From the NCBI RefSeq assembly GCF_019458025.1, contig NZ_JAHZUY010000025.1, positions 1 through 46,497 of the forward strand: a stretch of 46,497 bases of DNA, written 5' to 3'. This document shows, in pieces, positions 25,003 to 33,025 of this stretch. The translations under genes and the position numbers were made by a program. Position 1 is the first letter of the stretch. Each line of letters opens with the position of its first letter. Under the pieces are notes generated by a model that saw only the letters and a program-made list of their open reading frames with translations, was not told the origin of the DNA and made no database searches. Source of the stretch: Caldovatus aquaticus (GTDB lineage Bacteria; Pseudomonadota; Alphaproteobacteria; Acetobacterales; Acetobacteraceae).

Positions 25003-27072
25003 CTAGGCGCGCACCACCCAGGCGTCGGCGACGGCGGCGCCCTCGCCCTCGCGGCCGACGATCAGCGGGTTGATCTCCGCCTCGGCGATCTCGGGCAGCG
25101 CGGCGAGGCGGGAGAAGGCCGCGACGGCGCGGGCGAGCGCCTCGAGGTCGCCGCGCGGCAGGCCGCGCCAGCCGGCGAGCGGGCGCAGGCCGCGCACCTC
25201 GGCGATCATCTCCCGCGCCTCGGCCTCCGTGACCGGGGCGAGGCGGAGCGCGGTGTCGCGCCACAGCTCGGCCATCACGCCGCCGGCGCCGAGCAGCACC
25301 AGCGGACCGACCTCCGGGTCGCGGCGGAAGCCGAGGATCGCCTCGGCGAGCCCCCCGGCCATGGGCTGGACGAGGAAGCCGGTGATCCGTGCGGCCGGCG
25401 CGCGGGCGCGCACGCGCGCGAGCATGGCGGCGGCCTCCCGCTGCAGCGCCGCGGCGTCGGGGATGTTCAGCGCCACGCCGCCGACCTCGGTCTTGTGCGC
25501 GAGGTCGGGGGAGAGGATCTTCAGCGCCACCGGGAAGCGGGCGTCGGCGGGCAGGGTCTCGGGATCGGGCGCCACGGCGAAGGGCGTGTCGAGGCCGAGG
25601 GCGGCGAAGAGGCGGCGCGCGTCGGCCTCGTCGGGCGCCGCCGGCAGGGCGTGCGCGACCGGCGCGAGCGGCGGCGCCTCGCGCGGCGCGCGCCACTCGC
25701 ACCAGGCGCGGATCGCATCGGCGCAGGACTCGGGCGTGCGGAAGGCGGGGATGCCGGCCTCGGCGAGCAGGCGCAGCGAGGCGTCGGCCTGCGGCACCAG
25801 GAAGGCCGCGACCGGCTTGCCGCCGCGCCCCGCCGCCTCGGCGGCGCGGACGATGCCGGCCACCGCGTCGTGCGGGCGGAACTGCGCCGAGGAGCCGACG
25901 ACGGAGAGCGCGAGATCGGTGTCCTCCGCCGCGAGCAGCGCGCCGAGCGCGGCGGCGACGCGCTCGGGCCTGGTGCCGGCCAGGGTGACGTCGATCAGCC
26001 GCCCGTGATGCGGCAGGTTCTCGGCGGCGAGCAGCGCGGCGGCCCTGGCGTCCGGCGCGCGCGCCTCGATCCCGGCGACGCCGAGGCAGTCCACCGCCAT
26101 CGCCCCGCCGCCGCCCGTCGTCGTCATCACGCCGACCGCGCGCTGCGGCCGCGGCAGAGGGCGGCGGCCGATCAGCAGCGCCGGCAGTTCGAGCAGCGCC
26201 TCGAAGGTGGTGACGCGGGCGATGCCGTGGGCGCGGAAGAAGGCGTCGGCGGCGGCGTCCGAGCCGGCCAGCGCGCCGGTGTGGCTGCTGGCGAGCTCGG
26301 CGCCGAACGGGCTGCGCCCGAGCTTGTAGGCGATGATCGGCTTGCCCGCGGCGTGGGCGCGGCGCGCGGCGGCGGCGAAGTGGTGCGGGGCGCGGATCGC
26401 CTCGAGGAACAGGAGGATCGCGTCCACCTCCGGCTCCTCGGCGAGCAGGGCGGCGATCTCGCCCGCGGTGAGGTCGGCCTCGTTGCCGGTGCCGATCAGG
26501 TGCGAGAAGCCGATCCCGCGCGCCGCGCCGCGCGAGAGGATCGCCCCCATCATCGAGCCGGACTGGGAGACCAGCGCGAGGCGGCCCGCGGGAAGGCTCT
26601 CCGCCTCGAGCGCGGCGTTGACGCTGAGGGCGGTGCGGGCGCGCAGGTTGATCACCCCCATCGAGTTCGGGCCGAGCAGCCGCACCCCGGCGGCGCGCGC
26701 CGCCGCCACCAGCCGCTCCTGCCGCGCCCGGCCCTCGGGACCGGCCTCGGCGAAGCCGTCGGCGAGCACGCAGGCGACCGGCACGCCCTTGGCCGCGACC
26801 GCGGCGATCTGCTCCTCCACCTGGGCGGTGCCGAGCAGGATGTAGGCGAAGTCAACCGGCCCCGGCACGGCGGCGAGCGAGGGGTAGGCGCGTTCGCCGA
26901 GCACCGTCTCGGCGCGCGGGTTCACCGGATAGAGCGCGCCGTCGAAGCCGTGCTTGCGCAGGTAGATCTGCGCCCGCGCGGTGATGCGGGAGGGGTCGCC
27001 GGAGGCGCCGATCAGGGCGATGCGGCGCGGGTTGAGAAGGGCCTGGGCGAGGGAAGGGGCGGGACTGGTCAC
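25003..27072 (-). CDS. NDP-forming acyl-CoA synthetase / acetate-CoA ligase (ADP-forming)
   Basis: A 689-aa single-chain enzyme that interconverts acyl-CoA and carboxylate with ADP or GDP phosphorylation. Domain order: CoA-binding Rossmann domain (NPRRIALIGASGDPSR, about 14-29), a succinyl-CoA-ligase-like domain with the phospho-His in SSHTGALAG (about His263) preceded by VSQSGSMMG, then a C-terminal ATP-grasp domain (about 470-689; VALKILSPDLAHKTEVGGV and EAEINPLIV). There is no acetyltransferase domain, so it is not a full Pat/PatZ protein. ATG 27072 overlaps the upstream stop (ATGA). In an operon with an MFE-2-like dehydrogenase it probably handles short- or branched-chain acyl groups. Confidence 0.92.
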   Translation of the reverse strand: MTSPAPSLAQALLNPRRIALIGASGDPSRITARAQIYLRKHGFDGALYPVNPRAETVLGERAYPSLAAVPGPVDFAYILLGTAQVEEQIAAVAAKGVPVACVLADGFAEAGPEGRARQERLVAAARAAGVRLLGPNSMGVINLRARTALSVNAALEAESLPAGRLALVSQSGSMMGAILSRGAARGIGFSHLIGTGNEADLTAGEIAALLAEEPEVDAILLFLEAIRAPHHFAAAARRAHAAGKPIIAYKLGRSPFGAELASSHTGALAGSDAAADAFFRAHGIARVTTFEALLELPALLIGRRPLPRPQRAVGVMTTTGGGGAMAVDCLGVAGIEARAPDARAAALLAAENLPHHGRLIDVTLAGTRPERVAAALGALLAAEDTDLALSVVGSSAQFRPHDAVAGIVRAAEAAGRGGKPVAAFLVPQADASLRLLAEAGIPAFRTPESCADAIRAWCEWRAPREAPPLAPVAHALPAAPDEADARRLFAALGLDTPFAVAPDPETLPADARFPVALKILSPDLAHKTEVGGVALNIPDAAALQREAAAMLARVRARAPAARITGFLVQPMAGGLAEAILGFRRDPEVGPLVLLGAGGVMAELWRDTALRLAPVTEAEAREMIAEVRGLRPLAGWRGLPRGDLEALARAVAAFSRLAALPEIAEAEINPLIVGREGEGAAVADAWVVRA

Positions 27073-27527
27073 GGGCGTGGTCCTGGCAGGGCGCAGGCGG
27101 CGGTGGCGCCGGCCTCGGCCGGCGACGGGACGAACAGCGCGAGATAGGCGGCGCGCGCGGCCTCGGCGGCGGCGAGCGGCGCCAGGCGGCGGTCGAGCGG
27201 CCGCGCCTCGCCGGCGGCGATCGCCTCCGCCACGGCGCGGCGGGCGAGCGCCTCGCGGGTCGGGCGCATCAGCACCGCGCGCACGCCGGGCGGCTGCCCG
27301 GGCAGGCCGCCCAGCAGCACGAGCGCGGCCGGGCGGGTCCAGGGCTGCGCCGCCGGCAGCCGGTCGAGATGCCCGATCCCCGGCGCGAAGGCGCAGACGG
27401 CGGCGAGGCGCATGATCGCGAACTCCCCGCTCGGCGGCAGCAGCTCCGCCGCCCGCACCAGCTCGGGCGGCGCCTCCGCCGCGGCGCCGAGGAGCAGCGC
27501 GGCGGCGAGGGCGGCGCGTCTCCTCAG
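27069..27527 (-). CDS. Small exported protein of unknown function, possible CTG start
   Basis: I do not recognise this protein. The frame begins with a convincing signal peptide (RRRAALAAALLLGAAAEA) directly after the SDR gene. There is no ATG, GTG or TTG in reach: the only in-phase candidate is CTG at 27527, which overlaps the SDR stop as CTGA. That start gives 152 aa. An internal ATG at 27413 would give 114 aa but discards the signal peptide. The mature part is Ala/Leu/Arg/Pro-rich, with PSGEFAIMRLAAVCAFAPG and RAVLMRPTREALARRA. It is coupled to the acyl-CoA synthetase gene by ATGA. The coding frame is likely real, the start uncertain. Confidence 0.5.
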   Translation of the reverse strand: MRRRAALAAALLLGAAAEAPPELVRAAELLPPSGEFAIMRLAAVCAFAPGIGHLDRLPAAQPWTRPAALVLLGGLPGQPPGVRAVLMRPTREALARRAVAEAIAAGEARPLDRRLAPLAAAEAARAAYLALFVPSPAEAGATAACALPGPRP

Positions 27528-28435
27528 ACCGGATCCCAGCTGAACACGTCCCCGCTGCGCTCGAGCGGCACGAAGGCCGGCTTCAGCGCCGGCAGGGCGT
27601 GCTCGGCGATCGCCTCCGGCGTCCAGCCCTCGGCGCGGTGGATCGAGCGGACGGGGCGCGGCTGGGAGAAGAGGAAGATCTCGTTGTGGCGGGTGCCGAA
27701 GATCTGGCCGGTCACATCCTTCGCCGCGTCGGAGGCGAGGAACACGGCGAGCGGCGCGTTCTTCTCCGGCCCCATCTTCATGATCTTCTCGACCCGCGCC
27801 TTCTGCTCTGGCGTCTCGGCCGGGATCGAGCTGGTCATGCGCGACCAGGCGAAGGGGGCGATGCAGTTGGAGCGGACGTTGAAGCGCGCCATGTCGAGCG
27901 CGATCGACTTCGACAGCGCGGCGATGCCGAGCTTGGCCGCGGAGTAGTTGGCCTGTCCGAAATTGCCGATCAGGCCCGAGGTCGAGGTCATGTGGACGTA
28001 GGCGCCGGACTGCTGCTGGCGGAAGTGCGGCGCGGCGGCGCGGCTGACGAAGAAGCTGCCGTTCAGGTGCACGCCGATGACGGCCAGCCACTCCTCCGGC
28101 GTCATGCGGTGGAAGATCTGGTCGCGCAGGATGCCGGCGTTGTTGACCACGATGTCGATGCGGCCGAAGTGGTCGAACGCGGCCTGGACGATCTTCTGCG
28201 CGCTGGCCCAGTCGGCGACGCTGTCGGTCGAGATCTCGGCCTCGCCGCCGCGCTGGCGGATCAGCGCCCGCGTCTGCTCGGCGGGGGTGGAGGAGGTCGG
28301 GCCCTCGCCCGAGAGGCTGGCGCCGACGTCGTTGACGATCACCTTGGCGCCGGCCGCGGCCATGGCGAGCGCGATCTCCCGCCCGATGCCGCCGCCGGAG
28401 CCGGTGACGACGGCGACCTTGCCTTCGAGCATCAT
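27524..28435 (-). CDS. SDR of the MFE-2/17beta-HSD4 type (3-hydroxyacyl-CoA dehydrogenase-like)
   Basis: A 303-aa short-chain dehydrogenase. The NAD loop is TGSGGGIG (11-18), and IVNDVGASLSGEG (33-45) is the conserved NDxG segment of peroxisomal multifunctional enzyme type 2 dehydrogenase domains, preferring NAD. NNAG is near 99, the catalytic Ser is in MTSTSG, and Tyr/Lys in YSAAK (about 163-167). The long C-terminus after residue 230 is also typical. The likely reaction is oxidation of a 3-hydroxyacyl-CoA, but no hydratase is adjacent. It is the first gene of a five-gene minus-strand operon and is divergent from an ABC transporter, 125 bp away. Confidence 0.87.
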   Translation of the reverse strand: MMLEGKVAVVTGSGGGIGREIALAMAAAGAKVIVNDVGASLSGEGPTSSTPAEQTRALIRQRGGEAEISTDSVADWASAQKIVQAAFDHFGRIDIVVNNAGILRDQIFHRMTPEEWLAVIGVHLNGSFFVSRAAAPHFRQQQSGAYVHMTSTSGLIGNFGQANYSAAKLGIAALSKSIALDMARFNVRSNCIAPFAWSRMTSSIPAETPEQKARVEKIMKMGPEKNAPLAVFLASDAAKDVTGQIFGTRHNEIFLFSQPRPVRSIHRAEGWTPEAIAEHALPALKPAFVPLERSGDVFSWDPV

Positions 28436-28504
28436 GCTGGCCTCTCCCCGCTTGCTGCTGCGCCGCCCGTTCTAGACCCGGCGCCGGGGGCGCGTGAAGC
28501 CCGG

Positions 28505-28532
28505 TTGCCGGCCCGCGTCCTTCGCCTACAGT
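28505..28532 (+). promoter_or_regulatory. Candidate sigma70-type promoter of the NitT/TauT-like ABC operon
   Basis: TTGCCG (28505-28510) and TACAGT (28527-28532) are 16 bp apart, inside the 125-bp divergent spacer and 28 bp before the GTG start. The -35 hexamer is identical to that proposed for the liv-ligase operon. Confidence 0.4.
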
Positions 28533-28560
28533 GCATCCTGGGACGCAAGGGGGCGGGCGC

Positions 28561-29325
28561 GTGGCGCTGGTTTCCCTCGACGGCGTGGGCAAGACCTACC
28601 GCGGGCGCGGCGGCGCCTGGGAGGCGGTGCGCGACTTCACCCTCGACCTCGCGGAGGGGGAGTTCTTCTGCCTGCTCGGCACCTCGGGCTGCGGCAAGAC
28701 CACGGTGCTCAACATGGTCGCCGGGTTCGAGCCGCCGACCGCCGGCCGCATCCTGCTCGACGGGCGGGAGGTGAAGGGGCCCGGCGCGGACCGCGGCGTG
28801 GTCTTCCAGGGGCACGACAGCCTCTACGACTGGCTGAGCGCGCTCGACAACGTCGCCTTCGGCCCGCGGCTGCGCGGGATGGGGCGGCGCGCGCGGCGGG
28901 CGCACGCGCAGCGCTTCCTCGAGCTGGTCGGCCTCGCCGGGCAGGGGGGCAAGCACCCCGCGGAGCTCTCGGGCGGGATGAAGCAGCGCATCCAGATCGC
29001 CCGCGCGCTCGCCAACGACCCGCGCATCCTGCTGATGGACGAGCCCTTCGGCGCGCTGGATGCGCTGACGCGCGCGACGCTGCAGGGCGAGCTCTCGCGC
29101 ATCTGGGCGGGGACGGGCAAGACCGTGCTGTTCATCACCCACGACATCGAGGAGGCCTGCGCCCTGGCCACGCGCATCGGCGTGATGACGCGCGGGCCCG
29201 GGGGCACGCTCAAGGCGGTGCTGCCGGTGGACCTGCCCTTCCCGCGCGAGCGCACCTCCGACGCCTTCATGGACGTCTTCCGCCGGGTGCACGCGCTGAT
29301 CCACGAGGAGATCGTGCGGGCATGA
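28561..29325 (+). CDS. NitT/TauT-family ABC transporter ATP-binding protein
   Basis: A 254-aa ATPase of the nitrate/sulfonate/taurine/pyrimidine-precursor uptake class. Walker A is GTSGCGKT (40-47), the Q-loop is VVFQGHDS, the ABC signature LSGGMKQR (about 136-143), Walker B ILLMDEP (about 156-162) and the H-loop ITHDIEEA. GTG 28561 is chosen because AAGGGGGCGGG lies just upstream at good spacing; an in-frame GTG at 28531 overlaps the proposed -10 box. It is coupled to the permease gene by ATGA. The substrate class cannot be told from the ATPase; relatives import sulfonates, nitrate, riboflavin or thiamine precursors. Confidence 0.92.
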   Translation: MALVSLDGVGKTYRGRGGAWEAVRDFTLDLAEGEFFCLLGTSGCGKTTVLNMVAGFEPPTAGRILLDGREVKGPGADRGVVFQGHDSLYDWLSALDNVAFGPRLRGMGRRARRAHAQRFLELVGLAGQGGKHPAELSGGMKQRIQIARALANDPRILLMDEPFGALDALTRATLQGELSRIWAGTGKTVLFITHDIEEACALATRIGVMTRGPGGTLKAVLPVDLPFPRERTSDAFMDVFRRVHALIHEEIVRA

Positions 29326-30083
29326 ACGGCCGCGCCGCCACCGTCGCCGGCTATCTCGCTGGCTTCGCGCTGCTGTTCGCGCTCTGGCACCTGGCGGCGA
29401 CGCTGCTGGTGCGCTCCGCCCTGTTCCCGCCGCCGCTGCCGGTGCTGGAGCGGGCGGCGGCGCTGATCGCGGACGGCATCCTGCAGGAGCAGGTCGGCGC
29501 CTCGCTGCGGCGCATCCTGCAGGGCTTCCTGATCGGCTCGGCCGCCGGCATCCCGATCGGCCTCGCCATCGGCAGCTTCCGGCCGGTGCGCGCGCTGCTC
29601 GAGCCCTGGACCGAGTTCTTCCGCTTCATCCCGGCGGTGGCGATGATCACGGTGGCGGTGATCTGGTTCGGCATCGGCGAGGAGAGCAAGGTCTTCCTGA
29701 TCGCCTACACCACGGTCTTCGTCGTCGTCATCGCGACCGCCGCCGGCGTGGGCGCGGTCGGGCGGGACAAGATCCGCGCCGCGCAGTGCCTCGGCGCGAC
29801 GCGCCTGCAGGTGTTCCGGCTGGTCGCCCTGCCGGCGACGGTGCCCTACATCCTCACCGGCATGCGCCTCGCGATGGCCAACAGCTTCGTCACCATCGTC
29901 GCGGCGGAGCTGGTGGCCTCCAACGACGGGCTCGGCAAGATGCTCTGGGACGCGCGGCTGTTCATGCAGATCGAGGACATCTTCGTCGCCCTCGTCGCGC
30001 TCGGCCTGCTCGGCTTCGCCACCGACCGGCTGTTCCGCCTCGCCATCCGCGCCTTCGCCGGGCGCTTCAACCCGACGATGTGA
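29322..30083 (+). CDS. NitT/TauT-family ABC transporter permease
   Basis: A 253-aa inner-membrane permease with six helices (BPD_transp_1 fold). The first helix is YLAGFALLFALWHLAATLLV, and the cytoplasmic coupling loop (EAA motif) is AAQCLGATRLQVFRLVALP (about 147-165). The region FFRFIPAVAMITVAVIWFG is characteristic of SsuC/TauC-type permeases. ATG 29322 overlaps the ATPase stop. A single permease gene implies a homodimeric pore. It ends 23 bp before the binding-protein start, a gap that includes a clear GGGAGG ribosome-binding site. Confidence 0.92.
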   Translation: MNGRAATVAGYLAGFALLFALWHLAATLLVRSALFPPPLPVLERAAALIADGILQEQVGASLRRILQGFLIGSAAGIPIGLAIGSFRPVRALLEPWTEFFRFIPAVAMITVAVIWFGIGEESKVFLIAYTTVFVVVIATAAGVGAVGRDKIRAAQCLGATRLQVFRLVALPATVPYILTGMRLAMANSFVTIVAAELVASNDGLGKMLWDARLFMQIEDIFVALVALGLLGFATDRLFRLAIRAFAGRFNPTM

Positions 30084-30106
30084 ACCGACAAGGGAGGACG
30101 CCCGCC

Positions 30107-31063
30107 ATGCTCACCCGCCGATCGGCCCTCGCCGCCCTGCCGCTGCTCGCGGCGCCCGCCCTGGCCCGCGCCCAGGCGCCGATCCGGATGACCATCGCCA
30201 CCGGCGTGGACCCCTCCTTCGCGCAGTTCTACGTCGCGAGGGAGGGCGGGATCTTCGAGCGCAACGGGCTCGACGTCACGGTCAACACCGGCCCCTCCGG
30301 CAGCGCCATGGTCGCCTTCCTGATCGGCAACCAGATCAACGCCGCCTACGGCGCCGAGCAGGCCGGCGTCTCGGCCCACATCGTGGACCCGAACGTGGTG
30401 GTGGTCGCCGAGGGCGTGGCGCTGCTGCGCTGGATCGGCGTGCTCGGGCGCAACATCGCCTCGATGGAGGAGCTGAAGGGCAGGCGCGTGGGAGTCGCGC
30501 GCGGCACCGGGAGCGAGACCTTCTGGCTCTCGGTCGTCAGCAAGCTCAACCTCAACCCGGCCGACTACACGATCGTCAACGTCGAGGCGCCGGAGATGGT
30601 CGCCGCGCTCGAGCGCGGCAACATCGACGCCTACGCGGTGTGGGAGCCCTGGCTGACCCGGGGCCTGCGTGCCATCCCCAACACCCGCATCCTGGTCAGC
30701 AACGAGACGATCCAGATCATCCGCAACTTCATCTACATGAACCGCGGCTGGGCGGAGGCGAACCGCCCGGCGACCGAGCGCTTCCTGCGCGCGATGATCG
30801 AGGCGACCGAGCTGATCCGCGCCGACCGCGACCAGGCGGTGCGCCACGTCGCGCGCTTCCTGCGCCAGGACCGGGCACTGGTGGCGGAGCTGATGACCAA
30901 GGTGGACCATCGGCTGGAGCTGTCGCCGGACACGGCGGCGAACGTGCAGCTCGCGATCGATCAGCTCCGCGGCATGGGGCGTCTCGGGCGCGAGGTGACG
31001 CCGGCCGCGGTGATCTGGCCCGAGGCGCTGCGCCGGGTGGCGCCGGAGCGGGTGCGGCTCTGA
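30107..31063 (+). CDS. ABC transporter substrate-binding protein (SsuA/NMT1-like)
   Basis: A 318-aa periplasmic binding protein. The N-terminus MLTRRSALAALPLLAAPALA contains a twin-Arg and cleaves near ARAQA (about 24), so Tat export is possible. The mature protein begins IRMTIATGVDPSFAQFYVAREGG in its first strand and helix, as in SsuA/ThiY/RibY-type proteins, with the ligand-loop segment GRRVGVARGTGSETFWL (about 125-141) and VWEPWL further on. No signature specific for sulfonate, nitrate or pyrimidine is evident. It is the last gene of the three-gene transporter; a strong inverted repeat follows its stop. Confidence 0.9.
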   Translation: MLTRRSALAALPLLAAPALARAQAPIRMTIATGVDPSFAQFYVAREGGIFERNGLDVTVNTGPSGSAMVAFLIGNQINAAYGAEQAGVSAHIVDPNVVVVAEGVALLRWIGVLGRNIASMEELKGRRVGVARGTGSETFWLSVVSKLNLNPADYTIVNVEAPEMVAALERGNIDAYAVWEPWLTRGLRAIPNTRILVSNETIQIIRNFIYMNRGWAEANRPATERFLRAMIEATELIRADRDQAVRHVARFLRQDRALVAELMTKVDHRLELSPDTAANVQLAIDQLRGMGRLGREVTPAAVIWPEALRRVAPERVRL

Positions 31064-31074
31064 AGCGGGCCGCG

Positions 31075-31097
31075 CCGGGTCCCGTCACCGGACCCGG
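31075..31097. terminator. Candidate bidirectional terminator hairpin
   Basis: CCGGGTCC (31075-31082) and GGACCCGG (31090-31097) form a perfect 8-bp stem with a 7-nt loop. It starts 12 bp after the binding-protein stop and covers the last codons of the convergent gene ending at 31085. There is no T-run. Confidence 0.45.
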
Positions 31098-31672
31098 ATC
31101 GGCGGCGCCTCCAGGTTGTTCGGATCGAGCCCGAGCGCCTGGGCGGTCTCCGGGTTGAGCTGGCCGTTCGCCTGCAGGCCGCGCCCCTGCCGGAACCGTT
31201 CCACCGCGGCCTGCGTGCCGGGACCCCAGATCCCGTCCGCCGGGCCGCGATAGAACCCCATCGCGCGCAGCCGCGCCTGCACGTTGCGCACGGCGAATGC
31301 GCTGAGCGGCGCGGCCATGGCGGCCGGGGCCGCGTCGGCGCCGGTCGCGGCCGCGCCGGACCCGGCCGCGAGCAGGTCCGCCGGCCGCAATCCGAGGGTC
31401 GCGACCGTCGCCTGGTTGAGCTGGCCGGTGACGCGCAGGCTGCGGCCCTGCTGGAACCGCTCCAGCGCCGCCTGGCTGTCCGGCCCCCAGACGCCGTCGA
31501 GGGCGCCCTGATAGACGCCGATCTCGCGCAGGCGCTGCTGCACCAGGCGCACCGACGCCGGGGCAAGAGACTGGGAGGAGACCAGCCCCGATTCGGGCTG
31601 GGCCGCCGCGGGGGCGAGGAAGAGGAGAGGCGCCGCCAGCAGCGCCGCTCCGAGAGCCGACGAAGGCCTCAT
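31085..31672 (-). CDS. Exported protein with two peptidoglycan-binding (PG_binding_1) domains
   Basis: A 195-aa protein with a signal peptide (MRPSSALGAALLAAPLLFLA, cleavage near AAAQP, about 25). Two tandem PG_binding_1 repeats follow at about 42-94 and 129-181. They share the core DG(V/I)WGP-x-(S/T)QAA(L/V)ERF(Q/R)QGR and LN-x-(A/E)T-x-x-LGL, separated by an Ala-rich linker (100-125). No catalytic domain is present, so it is likely a cell-wall-anchoring or structural periplasmic protein rather than an amidase or L,D-transpeptidase. ATG 31672 is preceded by AAAGGA at about 9 nt. The frame extends further upstream without a plausible start or fold. Confidence 0.88.
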   Translation of the reverse strand: MRPSSALGAALLAAPLLFLAPAAAQPESGLVSSQSLAPASVRLVQQRLREIGVYQGALDGVWGPDSQAALERFQQGRSLRVTGQLNQATVATLGLRPADLLAAGSGAAATGADAAPAAMAAPLSAFAVRNVQARLRAMGFYRGPADGIWGPGTQAAVERFRQGRGLQANGQLNPETAQALGLDPNNLEAPPIRVR

Positions 31673-31967
31673 GGCGCAGTGTCCTTTCGTGGTGCCACCG
31701 CAACACGGCCGGACGCTTCCGGTTGCGTGCCGGCGCGGCAGCCCGCCGCGCTGCGCCGCCGCCGGCGCGCGTTCCCGAGCAGCGGGCGCGCGAGCGCCGG
31801 CACGCGCCCCCGCGTGCGGCCGGCCCGACGCTTGCATGCCGACCGGCAGGCCGCCGGCCGCCATCGGCGGCACCGTCACCGCCGGCGCGAAGAGCGGGGA
31901 GGCGGGCGGCGCGGCGCGGTCCCGCGCGGGGGCACGGCCGCGCGGGGCCGCGTCCCGGCCTGTGCCC
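31673..31967. other. Intergenic region between two minus-strand genes
   Basis: 295 bp without a gene I can support. It contains ACGCTTCCGG at 31713-31722, shared in inverted form with the spacers at 671-680 and 13136-13145. The sequence following it (TTGCGTGCCGGCGCGG) may be a decayed relative of the 40-bp repeat. Confidence 0.4.
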
Positions 31968-32858
31968 TCAGCGCTTCTCCGGCGCGGCGATGATCGTCCC
32001 GCCGAGGGTGCCCGGGATGCGCGCGGTCCAGCGGCCGGCATCCACCAGCGTGACGAAGTCGAGCACGGCACGGTTGAAGGCGTCCGGCTCCTCCAGGTTG
32101 ATCGCGTGGCCGCACTTCGGCAGCACCATCAGCGCGGCGGCGGGAATGGTGCGCTTGAGGAACAGGCCCGGCTCCAGCGTCGGGTCGTCCTCGTCGCCGC
32201 AGAGGACCAGGGTCGGCAGGCGCAGCGCCCGGAACCGGTCCGCGAGGTCGAACAGCGAGGGCCGCTCGCGCTGCACGCCGAGCATGGTGAGCGCCGAACC
32301 CTCCGTGGAGTGCCCGGCGAGCTGGGCCTGGAACTCGGCATAGCCGCGCGGGTCCTTCTCCGCGTGGATCAGGCGCGTCGGGCCGCGGGCATAGACCGCG
32401 GCCATCTTCGCCATGCCCTCGGCGCTGATGCGGGCGGCGGTGGCCTCGACCTCGGCGCGGAACTGCGCGCGCTTGCCGGGCTCCGCGCCGTAGCCGACGC
32501 CGGCGGCGACCAGGCTGCGGGCGAGCTCCGGATGGCGCAGGCCGAGATGCAGCGTCGCGAAGGCGCCCATGGAGAGGCCGACCACATGCGCCGGCGCCAG
32601 GTTCAGCCCCTTGATGACCGCGGCGATGTCGTCCGTGGCGCGGTCCTGCGAATAGGCCTGCGGGTCCGAGGGCACGGCGGAGGGCGGGTAGCCGCGGGCG
32701 TTGAAGGCGACGCAGCGGTAGCGCCGGCCGAAGAAGCGGAGCTGCGGCTCCCAGGAGCGCAGGTCGCCCGCGAACTCGTGGACGAAGACCATCGGCGTGC
32801 CGGAGCCGACCTCCTCGTAGTAGAGCTCGACCCCGTCGTCGGCGCGGAGCGTCGGCAT
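31968..32858 (-). CDS. Alpha/beta-hydrolase
   Basis: A 296-aa alpha/beta-hydrolase fold protein. The oxyanion strand is FVHEFAGDLRSWEPQL (25-40), where members usually have HG. The nucleophile elbow is VGLSMGAFA (Ser96). The acid is probably the Asp of LCGDEDDPT (about 228) and the base the His of PKCGHAINLEEP (about 253). It resembles 3-oxoadipate enol-lactonase/haloperoxidase-like esterases; no pathway partner is adjacent. It is cytosolic, with no signal peptide. The start is the ATG at 32858, with GGAGAAGG upstream. It is divergent from the SUF regulator, 167 bp away, and shares that control region. Confidence 0.85.
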   Translation of the reverse strand: MPTLRADDGVELYYEEVGSGTPMVFVHEFAGDLRSWEPQLRFFGRRYRCVAFNARGYPPSAVPSDPQAYSQDRATDDIAAVIKGLNLAPAHVVGLSMGAFATLHLGLRHPELARSLVAAGVGYGAEPGKRAQFRAEVEATAARISAEGMAKMAAVYARGPTRLIHAEKDPRGYAEFQAQLAGHSTEGSALTMLGVQRERPSLFDLADRFRALRLPTLVLCGDEDDPTLEPGLFLKRTIPAAALMVLPKCGHAINLEEPDAFNRAVLDFVTLVDAGRWTARIPGTLGGTIIAAPEKR

Positions 32859-32942
32859 GGCCCGTCCTTCTCCTTCCCGGTGCGCAAGAGCACGCGGCGA
32901 GCATGCGGGGCGGGTCGCGCGCGGGCAAGCGGCCGGGGGCGC

Positions 32943-32998
32943 TTGACTTCCCCCGGGGGCGGGCGCATCTGCAATCCGGACCAGGACAGTACGGATTG
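32943..32998 (+). promoter_or_regulatory. SUF operon control region: -35-like box and 7-bp inverted repeat
   Basis: CAATCCG (32972-32978) and CGGATTG (32992-32998) are perfect inverted arms 13 bp apart, 27 bp before the regulator start. TTGACT (32943-32948) upstream resembles a -35 box; a matching -10 is not clear (CATCTG follows after 17 bp). The position just downstream of a promoter and before an Rrf2/IscR-type gene fits an autoregulatory operator. The same bases could alternatively form an RNA hairpin in the leader. Confidence 0.5.
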
Positions 32999-33025
32999 AG
33001 GAGGCCGGCCCGCGAGGCCCATCCC

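Noticed and set aside
23953-27147. 1064-residue plus-strand frame
   Set aside because: Antisense to the nitroreductase and acyl-CoA synthetase genes; His/Arg/Gly-rich shadow without motifs.
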